Below, in pieces: positions 7,611 through 13,729 of a stretch of DNA of 13,729 nt. Numbering within the stretch: the first letter of the stretch is position 1; each line of letters starts with the position of its first letter. Below the pieces are notes generated by a model that saw nothing but the letters and a program-made list of their open reading frames with translations, was not told where the DNA came from and searched no databases. Source of the stretch: Caldithrix sp964468415 (lineage in GTDB: Bacteria; Calditrichota; Calditrichia; Calditrichales; Calditrichaceae); assembly GCA_964468415.1 (NCBI GenBank), contig CAYXUS010000023.1, forward strand, positions 1 through 13,729, given 5' to 3'. Both the position numbers and the translations under genes were made by a program.

Positions 7611-8798
7611 ATGAAACAACGTTTTATTCTTGCACTCAGCATCACACTTTTTGTGATCGTACCAGCTTTCAGCCAGTTACCCAATGCCGATCGTACGTTA
7701 TTTTACACACAAACCGGCAAAACAATAGAGCCCGGTCGGCTAAACATGTACAACGAAATGAATTTCTTTACGAAAGTTGGTGACTTTGTCGGAAACTTGA
7801 AACCGCAAGATTTCCAGGCCGTTAATTACTGGCTTGTTGCCGGAAATACAGCTTTTACCTATGGTATTGCCGATCATTTTGATGCCACTCTGGGGATTCG
7901 CGTGTATCAGGATACCCACTATAGCAATGAGTTCAATTTGCCGGATGACATATTTTTAACATTTCGTGCAGGCTCTTTTGCCTTTGGTGACGGCTTTTTT
8001 AACGGAGCACTTTTAACCAGTTTCCGCATTCCGGTCGGTGAAAAACACAATTATCCCTTTGCAGAATATGCCAGTGGCGCATTTGAATATTCGTTCTTGG
8101 GTGCGGTCTCTTTTTATCTGGATCCTTATTTCCCGGATCGTACGTTTAGTGTGCATTACAATATCGGAATCTGGAACCACAACGAAAAGGGACGTGCGGT
8201 TTATGAATATGAAAGTAATTATCGCGATCCTTCGGGAGTGTTGCACGAAAAAGGAGAAAAACTTTATGCAACGGTAAACTCCGTGGATTTGCGTATGGCG
8301 CTGGCTGCGGTCTATCCGACCGACATGTTTGATTTCAGATTCGAACTATCGGGCATTCTGTATTTGCAGCGTCCCAATTCGTTTGTTTACAGCGCGGAAG
8401 AATGGGCCTTTTTTAGTCCCAGTGTGCGTTATAAGCCGGCCGATTGGGTCTCATTGGATCTCGGGGCTGACTTTCGGTTATCGCCTTCCGTTCGTCAATG
8501 GACGGAGCCGATTATTCCCGATATTTCGCAACGCGTGGATATGCCCAAAAATTATCCCTCATGGCGGATTCACATGGGGGCAAATTTTAGTCTGAAATTT
8601 GCCGGCCAGCAAAACCGTAAACCTGTGGATGTGTACGAAAGAGAACAAATCGAACAAAAGAAAGATTTCTTTGAAACGGTGTTAAAAGAAAAAGAAAAAG
8701 CGAAATCGGTGCAGTCCGAAATCGAAAGTCTGCGCAAATTACGCAAAGAAGCGGAAAAAGAGATCAAAGATTTGAAAAAAATATTGGAAGAAGATTAA
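7611..8798 (+). CDS. Outer-membrane barrel-like protein with C-terminal coiled coil (paralogue 1)
   Basis: 395 residues with no family I can name. A signal peptide (about 1-21, ending PAFSQ) is followed by about 310 residues rich in aromatics and alternating strands, like an outer-membrane beta-barrel. Motifs shared with the next gene are EMNFFT, NYWLV, YQDTHYSNE, NLPDDIF, GEKHNYPF, YLDPY-PDR-FSVH, YPTDMFD and FVYS. From about residue 337 the chain becomes highly charged and helical (Glu/Lys with Leu/Ile at heptad-like spacing, e.g. SEIESLRKLRKEAEKEI) and ends LKKILEED, a coiled coil. The SD GGGAG (7600-7604) lies six bases before ATG. A barrel with a periplasmic coiled coil contacting peptidoglycan or a partner is inferred. 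An all-periplasmic beta protein is the alternative. Confidence 0.7.
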   Translation: MKQRFILALSITLFVIVPAFSQLPNADRTLFYTQTGKTIEPGRLNMYNEMNFFTKVGDFVGNLKPQDFQAVNYWLVAGNTAFTYGIADHFDATLGIRVYQDTHYSNEFNLPDDIFLTFRAGSFAFGDGFFNGALLTSFRIPVGEKHNYPFAEYASGAFEYSFLGAVSFYLDPYFPDRTFSVHYNIGIWNHNEKGRAVYEYESNYRDPSGVLHEKGEKLYATVNSVDLRMALAAVYPTDMFDFRFELSGILYLQRPNSFVYSAEEWAFFSPSVRYKPADWVSLDLGADFRLSPSVRQWTEPIIPDISQRVDMPKNYPSWRIHMGANFSLKFAGQQNRKPVDVYEREQIEQKKDFFETVLKEKEKAKSVQSEIESLRKLRKEAEKEIKDLKKILEED

Positions 8799-8879
8799 AA
8801 AGTTTTCTAAGTTGAAATAAATTAAAGCTAACACGCGAACAACCGAACATTAATTATTAAGCGAATAAAGTTTTTTCAG

Positions 8880-8885
8880 GGAGGT
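8880..8885 (+). promoter_or_regulatory. Strong ribosome binding site of paralogue 2
   Basis: GGAGGT is a full core SD, extended upstream to AGGGAGGT (8878-8885), and lies four bases before the ATG at 8890. It is the strongest SD in the window and suggests high expression of the second barrel protein relative to its neighbours. Confidence 0.7.
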
Positions 8886-8889
8886 TGAG

Positions 8890-10032
8890 ATGAAAAAAGT
8901 CAGCCTAATCCTTTTGGCGTTATTTGTGACGTTTGCTTACAGCCAGCCGCCGATGGGAAGTAAAAGTTTGTTGCACACACAAACGGCAAGGACTTTGAGT
9001 AAAGGTTTTGTGACGTTAAATTCCGAAATGAATTTTTTTACACGGGCCACCGAGTTTGTGGGCTCCGGGCAACCGCCACAAAATTTTCATGCAGCGAATT
9101 ACTGGCTGGTTGTGGGCCAAACAAGTTTGAGCTGGGGTATTATTGACAACCTCGATCTCATTCTTTCTCCGCGTATTTATCAAGATACGCATTATTCCAA
9201 TGAATACAACCTGCCCGATGACATTTTTGTTAGCTTGAAGACTGGTTCTTTTGGCTTCATGGAAAACAAACTTTATCTTGGTATGATGTTGAATACACGC
9301 ATTCCTACCGGTGAAAAACACAACTATCCTTTTGTGGAATATACCAGCGGTGCGGTAGAATTTGGTATGACGGGCTTGATGTCGTACTATCTGGACCCGT
9401 ATTTGCCGGATCGCTCCTTTAGCGTACATTTGAATTTGGGCTATTGGAACCACATGGAAGCCGGCCGAACGGTTTACAACGAAAATGGCAAGTATTACGA
9501 TGCCACAAAGAATTCTTCTGAGCTGCAATATGCTTTTGGTTTGGTGTACCCCACCGATATGTTTGACTACCAATTGGAAGTTTCGGGCATTGCATTCCTT
9601 AACCAGCCCGACCCGTTTGTTTACAGCCGTGAAAATTACACTTATGTTTCTCCGAGTATTCGCTTTAAGGCCTTACCCTGGCTTTCCGCGGATTTAGGCA
9701 TTGATATTCGCGTGTCCAAAGATGATGATGAAACCGATTATACCCTGGTTCCAGAGAAAACCAATCCGAATTTTGACTTGCCCAATTATTGCTCCTGGCG
9801 CATGCACATGGGGGTTGCTATCCAGATATTCCCATTGACGACCCGTCGTTTGAGCAGCGCCGAGCTGGAAAAAGAAAAATTCAAGAAACGTGTGGAGTTC
9901 TTCCAGAAAATCGTGGAAGAAAAGGATCGCTCTCGTGATGTACAGGAAGAGCTGGAAAAATTGAAACGTGAACGCGAGCAGGCCGAAAAAGAGCTGGAAC
10001 AACTCAAGCAAATTCTTCAGGAAGAAAAATAA
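8890..10032 (+). CDS. Outer-membrane barrel-like protein with C-terminal coiled coil (paralogue 2)
   Basis: 380 residues, clearly a tandem paralogue of the preceding gene along its whole length. The signal peptide (about 1-18) ends FAYSQ. Shared blocks in the same order include EMNFFT, NYWLV, YQDTHYSNEYNLPDDIF, GEKHNYPF, YLDPYLPDRSFSVH, VYPTDMFD and FVYS. The C-terminal 55-60 residues again form a charged coiled coil (EELEKLKREREQAEKELEQL), ending LKQILQEEK. It is 91 bases from the first copy, with no terminator between them and a rho-independent terminator just after its stop. Conservation of both barrel and coil suggests both parts matter. The two could form a hetero-oligomer or be alternative versions of one envelope protein. 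Function is unknown; I recognise no named family. Confidence 0.7.
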   Translation: MKKVSLILLALFVTFAYSQPPMGSKSLLHTQTARTLSKGFVTLNSEMNFFTRATEFVGSGQPPQNFHAANYWLVVGQTSLSWGIIDNLDLILSPRIYQDTHYSNEYNLPDDIFVSLKTGSFGFMENKLYLGMMLNTRIPTGEKHNYPFVEYTSGAVEFGMTGLMSYYLDPYLPDRSFSVHLNLGYWNHMEAGRTVYNENGKYYDATKNSSELQYAFGLVYPTDMFDYQLEVSGIAFLNQPDPFVYSRENYTYVSPSIRFKALPWLSADLGIDIRVSKDDDETDYTLVPEKTNPNFDLPNYCSWRMHMGVAIQIFPLTTRRLSSAELEKEKFKKRVEFFQKIVEEKDRSRDVQEELEKLKREREQAEKELEQLKQILQEEK

Positions 10033-10036
10033 ATGT

Positions 10037-10070
10037 AAAAGCCCGGCCGTTCGGTCGGGCTTTTTTGTTT
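10037..10070 (+). terminator. Rho-independent terminator after paralogue 2
   Basis: An eight-base-pair GC-rich stem (GCCCGGCC 10041-10048 with GGTCGGGC 10053-10060, one G-T wobble) encloses a GTTC loop. It is flanked by AAAA on the left and six T on the right, so the stem can extend by A-T pairs. It begins a few bases after the stop at 10030-10032 and cleanly separates the envelope genes from prfB. Confidence 0.92.
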
Positions 10071-10086
10071 TTAACCTTGCCTCTCA

Positions 10087-10116
10087 TTGCCCAATCCTTT
10101 AAATTTGGCCTACTTT
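10087..10116 (+). promoter_or_regulatory. Possible promoter of the prfB-lysS unit
   Basis: TTGCCC (10087-10092; four of six matches) and TACTTT (10111-10116; three of six) are 18 bases apart. They lie between the terminator and the prfB start, about 48 bases upstream of the ATG. The terminator implies a new transcription start in this gap, but the boxes are weak matches. The TTTAAT inside (10114-10119) resembles the sequences near 161 and 7558. Confidence 0.22.
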
Positions 10117-10164
10117 AATGCAAAATCCGGATGGTTTTGTTCCTAAAACAAAAACGGAGATGAT

Positions 10165-11269
10165 ATGGAAAAAAATTATCATGAACAGATAGATAATTTT
10201 AAAGAACGTCTGGCTGCCTTACGAGGTTATCTTTGACGTAGATGGCAAAAAAGAAAAAATCAAACAACTGGAGGCAAAAACTACCGAAGACGGCTTCTGG
10301 AACGATCAGGCAAAAGCCCAGGAAGTTTTAAAAGAAATCAATTTGTTGAAAAGCTGGGTGGAAAGCTGGCAAGAAGCCCAAAGCAAGGTGGAAGATGCCG
10401 AAGTTTTGCTGGAAATGTTGGAAGAAGAAAATTCGGAAGAGCTGGCCAAAGAACTGCAAGAACATTTGAAGGCTACGGGCCAGGCAATTGCCGCCATCGA
10501 ATTTAAACGCATGCTCAGCGGGAAAGACGATCCCAAAAACGCTATTTTGACCATTCATCCCGGGGCCGGCGGAACGGAAAGTCAGGATTGGGCTTCGATG
10601 CTTATGCGTATGTATTTGCGTTTTGCCGAGCGTCAGGGCTTTGAAACCGAGGTGCTGGATTATCAGGCCGGGGACGAAGCCGGTATTAAAAGTGTGACGA
10701 TTGAAATAAAAGGCGATTATGCCTACGGGTATCTGAAAGCGGAAAACGGGGTACACCGTTTGGTCCGCATTTCCCCTTTCGATGCAAACAAACGCCGCCA
10801 TACATCGTTTGCCTCGGTATTTGTGTTACCCGAAATTGACGAAAATATCGATGTGGAAATCAATCCTGCCGATTTACGCATCGATACCTATCGGGCCAGT
10901 GGAGCCGGAGGACAGCACGTCAACAAAACCGACTCGGCTATTCGCATTACACACATCCCTACGGGAATTGTGGTACAGTGCCAGAACGAACGTTCGCAAC
11001 ACAAAAACAAAGCCAACGCTTTGAAAATTTTGGCTGCCCGTTTGTATCAGTTAAAATTGAAAGAACAGCAGGAAAAGGTAAAGGAATACGAAGAGAGCAA
11101 ACGCGATATTGCCTGGGGAAGCCAAATCCGTTCGTACGTATTCCATCCGTACAACATGGTTAAAGATCACCGTACCAACTATGAAACCAGTAACATTCAG
11201 CAGGTGATGGACGGCGATATTTACCCCTTTATCGAAAAATATTTGGTGCAATTTGGAAGTTCGAAATAA
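10165..11269 (+). CDS. prfB: Peptide chain release factor 2, made by +1 programmed frameshift
   Basis: RF2 recognises UGA and UAA and triggers peptide release on the ribosome. The zero frame runs 23 codons from ATG 10165 (SD GGAG 10156-10159, five bases upstream) to an in-frame TGA at 10234-10236. Slipping +1 at CTT-T continues as GAC GTA GAT and gives 367 residues in total, matching the usual RF2 length (365 in E. coli). The codon-recognition tripeptide SPF is at about 203-205 and the catalytic GGQ at about 248-250 (SGAGGQHVNKTDSA), close to their E. coli positions. The N-terminal domain is helical and charged. lysS follows 23 bases later, an order also known from E. coli. The internal TGA is a regulatory site, not a lesion. 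Confidence 0.97.
10222..10237 (+). promoter_or_regulatory. RF2 programmed +1 frameshift site
   Basis: The sequence CGA GGT TAT CTT TGA C has the classic elements: slippery CTT, stop TGA and following C (a poor termination context). An internal SD-like GAGGT (10223-10227) stands at the spacing used in E. coli, where the element is AGGGGG. When RF2 is scarce the ribosome pauses at UGA, slips from CUU to UUU and makes more RF2, an autoregulatory loop established for this family. Confidence 0.95.
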
Positions 11270-11292
11270 AAATAATAGCGAGGAGATAGATT

Positions 11293-12786
11293 GTGGAAGA
11301 TTTTAACCAATTAATGAAAGTACGCTTTGAAAAGCTAAATCGATTAAAGGAACTGGGAATCAATCCTTATCCCTATTCCTACGACCAAACCCACAAGTCG
11401 CTGGAAATTAAGGAACATTTTGACGAATTGGAAAAGCAAACGGTTTCCATTGCCGGGCGCATGATGTCGGTGCGGCTAATGGGCAAAGCGGCCTTTTGCG
11501 ATGTGCAGGATGAACTGGGGCGCATTCAGGTGTACGTGCGCAAGAATGAAATTGGCGATGAAAATTTCGAAGTTTTTAAAATGCTGGACATCGGTGATTT
11601 AATCGGAATTAAAGGCGAAGTTTTTAAAACCCGTACCGGAGAAATTTCGGTTTTTGCGCGGGAATTTCAATTACTGGCCAAATCTTTGCGTCCCCTGCCG
11701 ATTGTGAAAGAAAAAGAAGAAGACGGCAAAAAAATCGTTTACGACCAATTCGCCGACAAAGAGATGCGCTACCGTCAGCGTTATGTGGATTTGATCGTGA
11801 ATCCCGAAGTAAAAGATGTGTTCGTGAAACGCACAAAAATCGTACGGGCCATTCGCCAATTTCTTGATGCCCGTGACTTTCTGGAAGTGGAAACGCCCAT
11901 TCTGCAACCCATTTACGGCGGCGCAACGGCTCGTCCCTTTGTGACCCATCACAATGCACTGGATCGTAAGCTTTACTTGCGCATTGCCAATGAGTTGTAT
12001 CTAAAACGCCTTATTGTGGGAGGCTTCGAACGGGTTTACGAATTTGCCAAGGACTTTCGCAACGAGGGCATGGATCGCTTTCACAATCCGGAATTTACTT
12101 TGCTGGAACTTTATGTGGCTTACAAAGATTACAAATGGATGATGGATTTTGTGGAAGAATTGTTTGCCTTTGTGGCCAAAGAGGTTTTGGGTACCACCAA
12201 AATTAAATTCAAAGAATACGAAATCGATTTAACCCCGCCCTGGGACCGGCTGACCATGTACGAATCGATCGAAAAGTTTGCCGGAGTGGACATCTCGCAA
12301 ATGGACGAGGCCCAATTGCGGGAAACTGCCAAAAAATTGGATGTGGAAATTACGCCGGAAATGGGAAAGGGAAAAATCATCGATGAAATTTTTGGCGAAT
12401 TGGTTGAGCCCAAACTGATTCAGCCCACATTCATTTACGATTATCCCATTGAGATGTCGCCTTTGGCCAAAAAACATCGGGAAAAGGAAGGCCTGGTAGA
12501 ACGCTTTGAACCGATTATTGCCGGTAAAGAGGTTGCCAATGCTTTTAGCGAATTGAACGATCCGATCGACCAAAAACAACGTTTTGAAGAACAACTGAAA
12601 TTACGGGAGCGGGGTGACGACGAGGCGCAAATGATGGACGAAGATTACATCCGTGCTCTGGAATACGGCATGCCGCCCACGGCCGGATTAGGTATTGGCA
12701 TCGACCGTATGGTCATGCTGCTGACCAATCAGCCCAGCATCCGCGATGTGATCCTCTTCCCGCAAATGAGACCGGAGAACAAATGA
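11293..12786 (+). CDS. lysS: Lysyl-tRNA synthetase, class II
   Basis: 497 residues (E. coli LysS has 505). It charges tRNA-Lys with lysine in the cytoplasm using ATP. An N-terminal helix leads into an OB-fold anticodon-binding domain at about 50-140 (VSIAGRMMSVRLMGKAAF, DVQDELGRIQVYV). The class II catalytic core follows: motif 1 near 180-210 (FLEVETPILQPIYGGATARPF spans 196-216), motif 2 at about 254-275 (FRNEGMDRFHNPEFT) and motif 3 at about 464-476 (GLGIGIDRMVMLLT). The LysRS-typical MSPLAKKHREK and EVANAFSELNDP lie between motifs 2 and 3. The GTG start is chosen because AGGAG (11281-11285) lies seven bases upstream and the N-terminus aligns with the family. It is probably cotranscribed with prfB and overlaps the next gene by four bases. 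Confidence 0.97.
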   Translation: MEDFNQLMKVRFEKLNRLKELGINPYPYSYDQTHKSLEIKEHFDELEKQTVSIAGRMMSVRLMGKAAFCDVQDELGRIQVYVRKNEIGDENFEVFKMLDIGDLIGIKGEVFKTRTGEISVFAREFQLLAKSLRPLPIVKEKEEDGKKIVYDQFADKEMRYRQRYVDLIVNPEVKDVFVKRTKIVRAIRQFLDARDFLEVETPILQPIYGGATARPFVTHHNALDRKLYLRIANELYLKRLIVGGFERVYEFAKDFRNEGMDRFHNPEFTLLELYVAYKDYKWMMDFVEELFAFVAKEVLGTTKIKFKEYEIDLTPPWDRLTMYESIEKFAGVDISQMDEAQLRETAKKLDVEITPEMGKGKIIDEIFGELVEPKLIQPTFIYDYPIEMSPLAKKHREKEGLVERFEPIIAGKEVANAFSELNDPIDQKQRFEEQLKLRERGDDEAQMMDEDYIRALEYGMPPTAGLGIGIDRMVMLLTNQPSIRDVILFPQMRPENK

Positions 12787-13729
12787 ACTCTTTCGAATTT
12801 TTTATCGCCAAACGCTATTTTAAAGCCAAACGGCGTACGGGCTTTATTTCCATTATTACCTACGTTTCCATTGGCGGGGTAATGATCGGGGTGACGGCAC
12901 TTATCCTGGTGCTTTCGGTGATGAACGGCTTTGAACAGGAAGTACGTTCACGTTTGCTCGGAGCCGATGCCCATTTACGCCTGCGTAAATTTTATCTGGA
13001 GCCGATTACCCGTACCGATTCTCTTTTGAATTTAGTGCGGCACACAAAGCATGTCATCGGGGCTTCTCCGGTGATTATGGACAAAGGGATGATTTCCGGC
13101 AAGCAACGCCAGTACGCCACAGTGGTCAAGGCCATTGAACCCGATCTGGCAGATAAAGTAACCGATCTGAAAGATAAAATTGTGCTGGGCAGTCTGGATT
13201 TTTCTCCACGACTCATTCACGGGAAAATGCTGCCTGGCATTGTGCTGGGGCGCTATCTGGCCGATGCCCTGTACGCTACGCACATCGGAGACGTGGTCAC
13301 CTTGTGGACCATGCCGAAAGAGGGCGGTATTTTTAGTCAGCCCCGCGTAATGCAGTTTTACGTGGCCGGATTGGTGGAAATTGGTTACTACGAATACGAT
13401 AAAACGCTTTCCTACATTGCTTTGCAAGATGCGCGTAAATTGTTCGGGTTAAAAGGGGTTACCTGGATCGAAATCAAACTGGATGACTACCGCAAGGCGG
13501 CACAGGTTGCCGCCGAACTGGAAGAACGCCTGGGCTATCCCTACACCACGGAAACGTGGTTTCAGCTCAATCGTTCGCTGTACTCCTGGATGGAAATAGA
13601 AAAATGGGGTGCGTTTGTCATTCTCAGTTTGATCATTATGGTGGCTGCCTTCAATATTATTAGTTCGCTAATCATGGTGGTGATGGAAAAAACGCGTGAA
13701 ATTGGCATCTTGAAATCTATGGGGGCAAC
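12783..13729 (+). CDS. LolC/LolE-family ABC transporter permease (5' part)
   Basis: The first 315 codons of a gene that runs off the window. The N-terminus FFIAKRYFKAKRRTGFISII is typical of LolC/LolE permeases. A first membrane helix at about 21-46 (YVSIGGVMIGVTALILVLSVM) is followed by NGFEQEVRSRLLGADAH, then a large periplasmic MacB/PCD-like domain (about 50-270). The FtsX-type membrane domain then begins at about 275 (FVILSLIIMVAAFNIISSLIMVV) with EKTREIGILKSMGA, the family coupling motif. LolCDE extracts outer-membrane lipoproteins from the inner membrane and hands them to LolA. The ATG overlaps the lysS stop (ATGA), with SD GGAG (12774-12777) inside lysS. The partner ATPase (LolD) would be expected just downstream, and whether this is LolC-, LolE- or LolF-like cannot be told here. 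Confidence 0.9.
   Translation, partial: MNSFEFFIAKRYFKAKRRTGFISIITYVSIGGVMIGVTALILVLSVMNGFEQEVRSRLLGADAHLRLRKFYLEPITRTDSLLNLVRHTKHVIGASPVIMDKGMISGKQRQYATVVKAIEPDLADKVTDLKDKIVLGSLDFSPRLIHGKMLPGIVLGRYLADALYATHIGDVVTLWTMPKEGGIFSQPRVMQFYVAGLVEIGYYEYDKTLSYIALQDARKLFGLKGVTWIEIKLDDYRKAAQVAAELEERLGYPYTTETWFQLNRSLYSWMEIEKWGAFVILSLIIMVAAFNIISSLIMVVMEKTREIGILKSMGA

Noticed and set aside
8850..8860. TTAATTATTAA near-palindrome between the two barrel genes
   Set aside because: Short, AT-only and unique in the window; expected by chance in AT-rich spacers.
9016..9573. Minus-strand open frame of 185 codons inside paralogue 2
   Set aside because: It lies wholly within a gene supported by a paralogue, a strong SD and a signal peptide, and its translation has no recognisable domain.
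10160..10162. ATG at 10160 as the prfB start
   Set aside because: It is out of frame with the RF2 N-terminus and overlaps the SD region; ATG 10165 is in frame and properly spaced.
10165..10236. Short 23-codon ORF followed by a separate RF2 gene starting at TTG 10343 (or a pseudogene)
   Set aside because: The CTT TGA C core, SD-like element and spacing fit the RF2 frameshift, and the joined product has the family length and N-terminus.
10328..10801. Minus-strand open frame of 157 codons opposite prfB
   Set aside because: It is a shadow of the conserved RF2 coding sequence, with no start signals.

Overview
The window looks like chromosome from a Gram-negative (diderm) bacterium of the Fibrobacterota-Chlorobiota-Bacteroidota (FCB) group or a neighbouring phylum. 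The reasons are a PorU-like C25 protease beside a PorV/PorQ-family barrel (type IX secretion, T9SS), a type A / FlgD-like sorting domain with the 'NYPNPF' signature, and a LolC/E-type permease. Clear Shine-Dalgarno (SD) sites (AGGAG, GGAGGT) precede several genes, which argues against a typical SD-poor Bacteroidota genome. A Calditrichota (Caldithrix-like), Ignavibacteriota or KSB1-like lineage fits, but this is inference. All genes read on the + strand, and no mobile element, CRISPR, tRNA or rRNA was seen.

Region 1 (1-203) holds the possible tail of an unidentified upstream CDS, then a short intergenic stretch with a possible promoter. Region 2 (204-7534) is a tightly packed run of four envelope genes: a 1675-residue PorU-like C25 protease with its own C-terminal sorting domain, a PorV/PorQ-family outer-membrane protein, a lipoprotein with fibronectin-III-like domains, and a small SLBB-domain protein with a C-terminal hydrophobic segment. 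Junctions are a 4-base overlap, a 1-base gap and a 1-base overlap, so they are almost certainly one operon. PorU-PorV is the sortase-shuttle pair of T9SS. The lipoprotein and SLBB protein are candidate partners, perhaps linking sorting to a surface polysaccharide anchor.

Region 3 (7535-10060) carries two tandem paralogues: a signal peptide, a predicted outer-membrane beta-barrel, and a charged C-terminal coiled coil of about 55-60 residues. The first has a possible promoter and the second has a very strong SD. A rho-independent terminator closes the region.

Region 4 (10061-13729) is a housekeeping cluster: prfB (release factor 2, with an intact +1 programmed frameshift), lysS (class II lysyl-tRNA synthetase, GTG start) and the first 315 codons of a LolC/LolE-family ABC permease that overlaps lysS by four bases and runs off the window.
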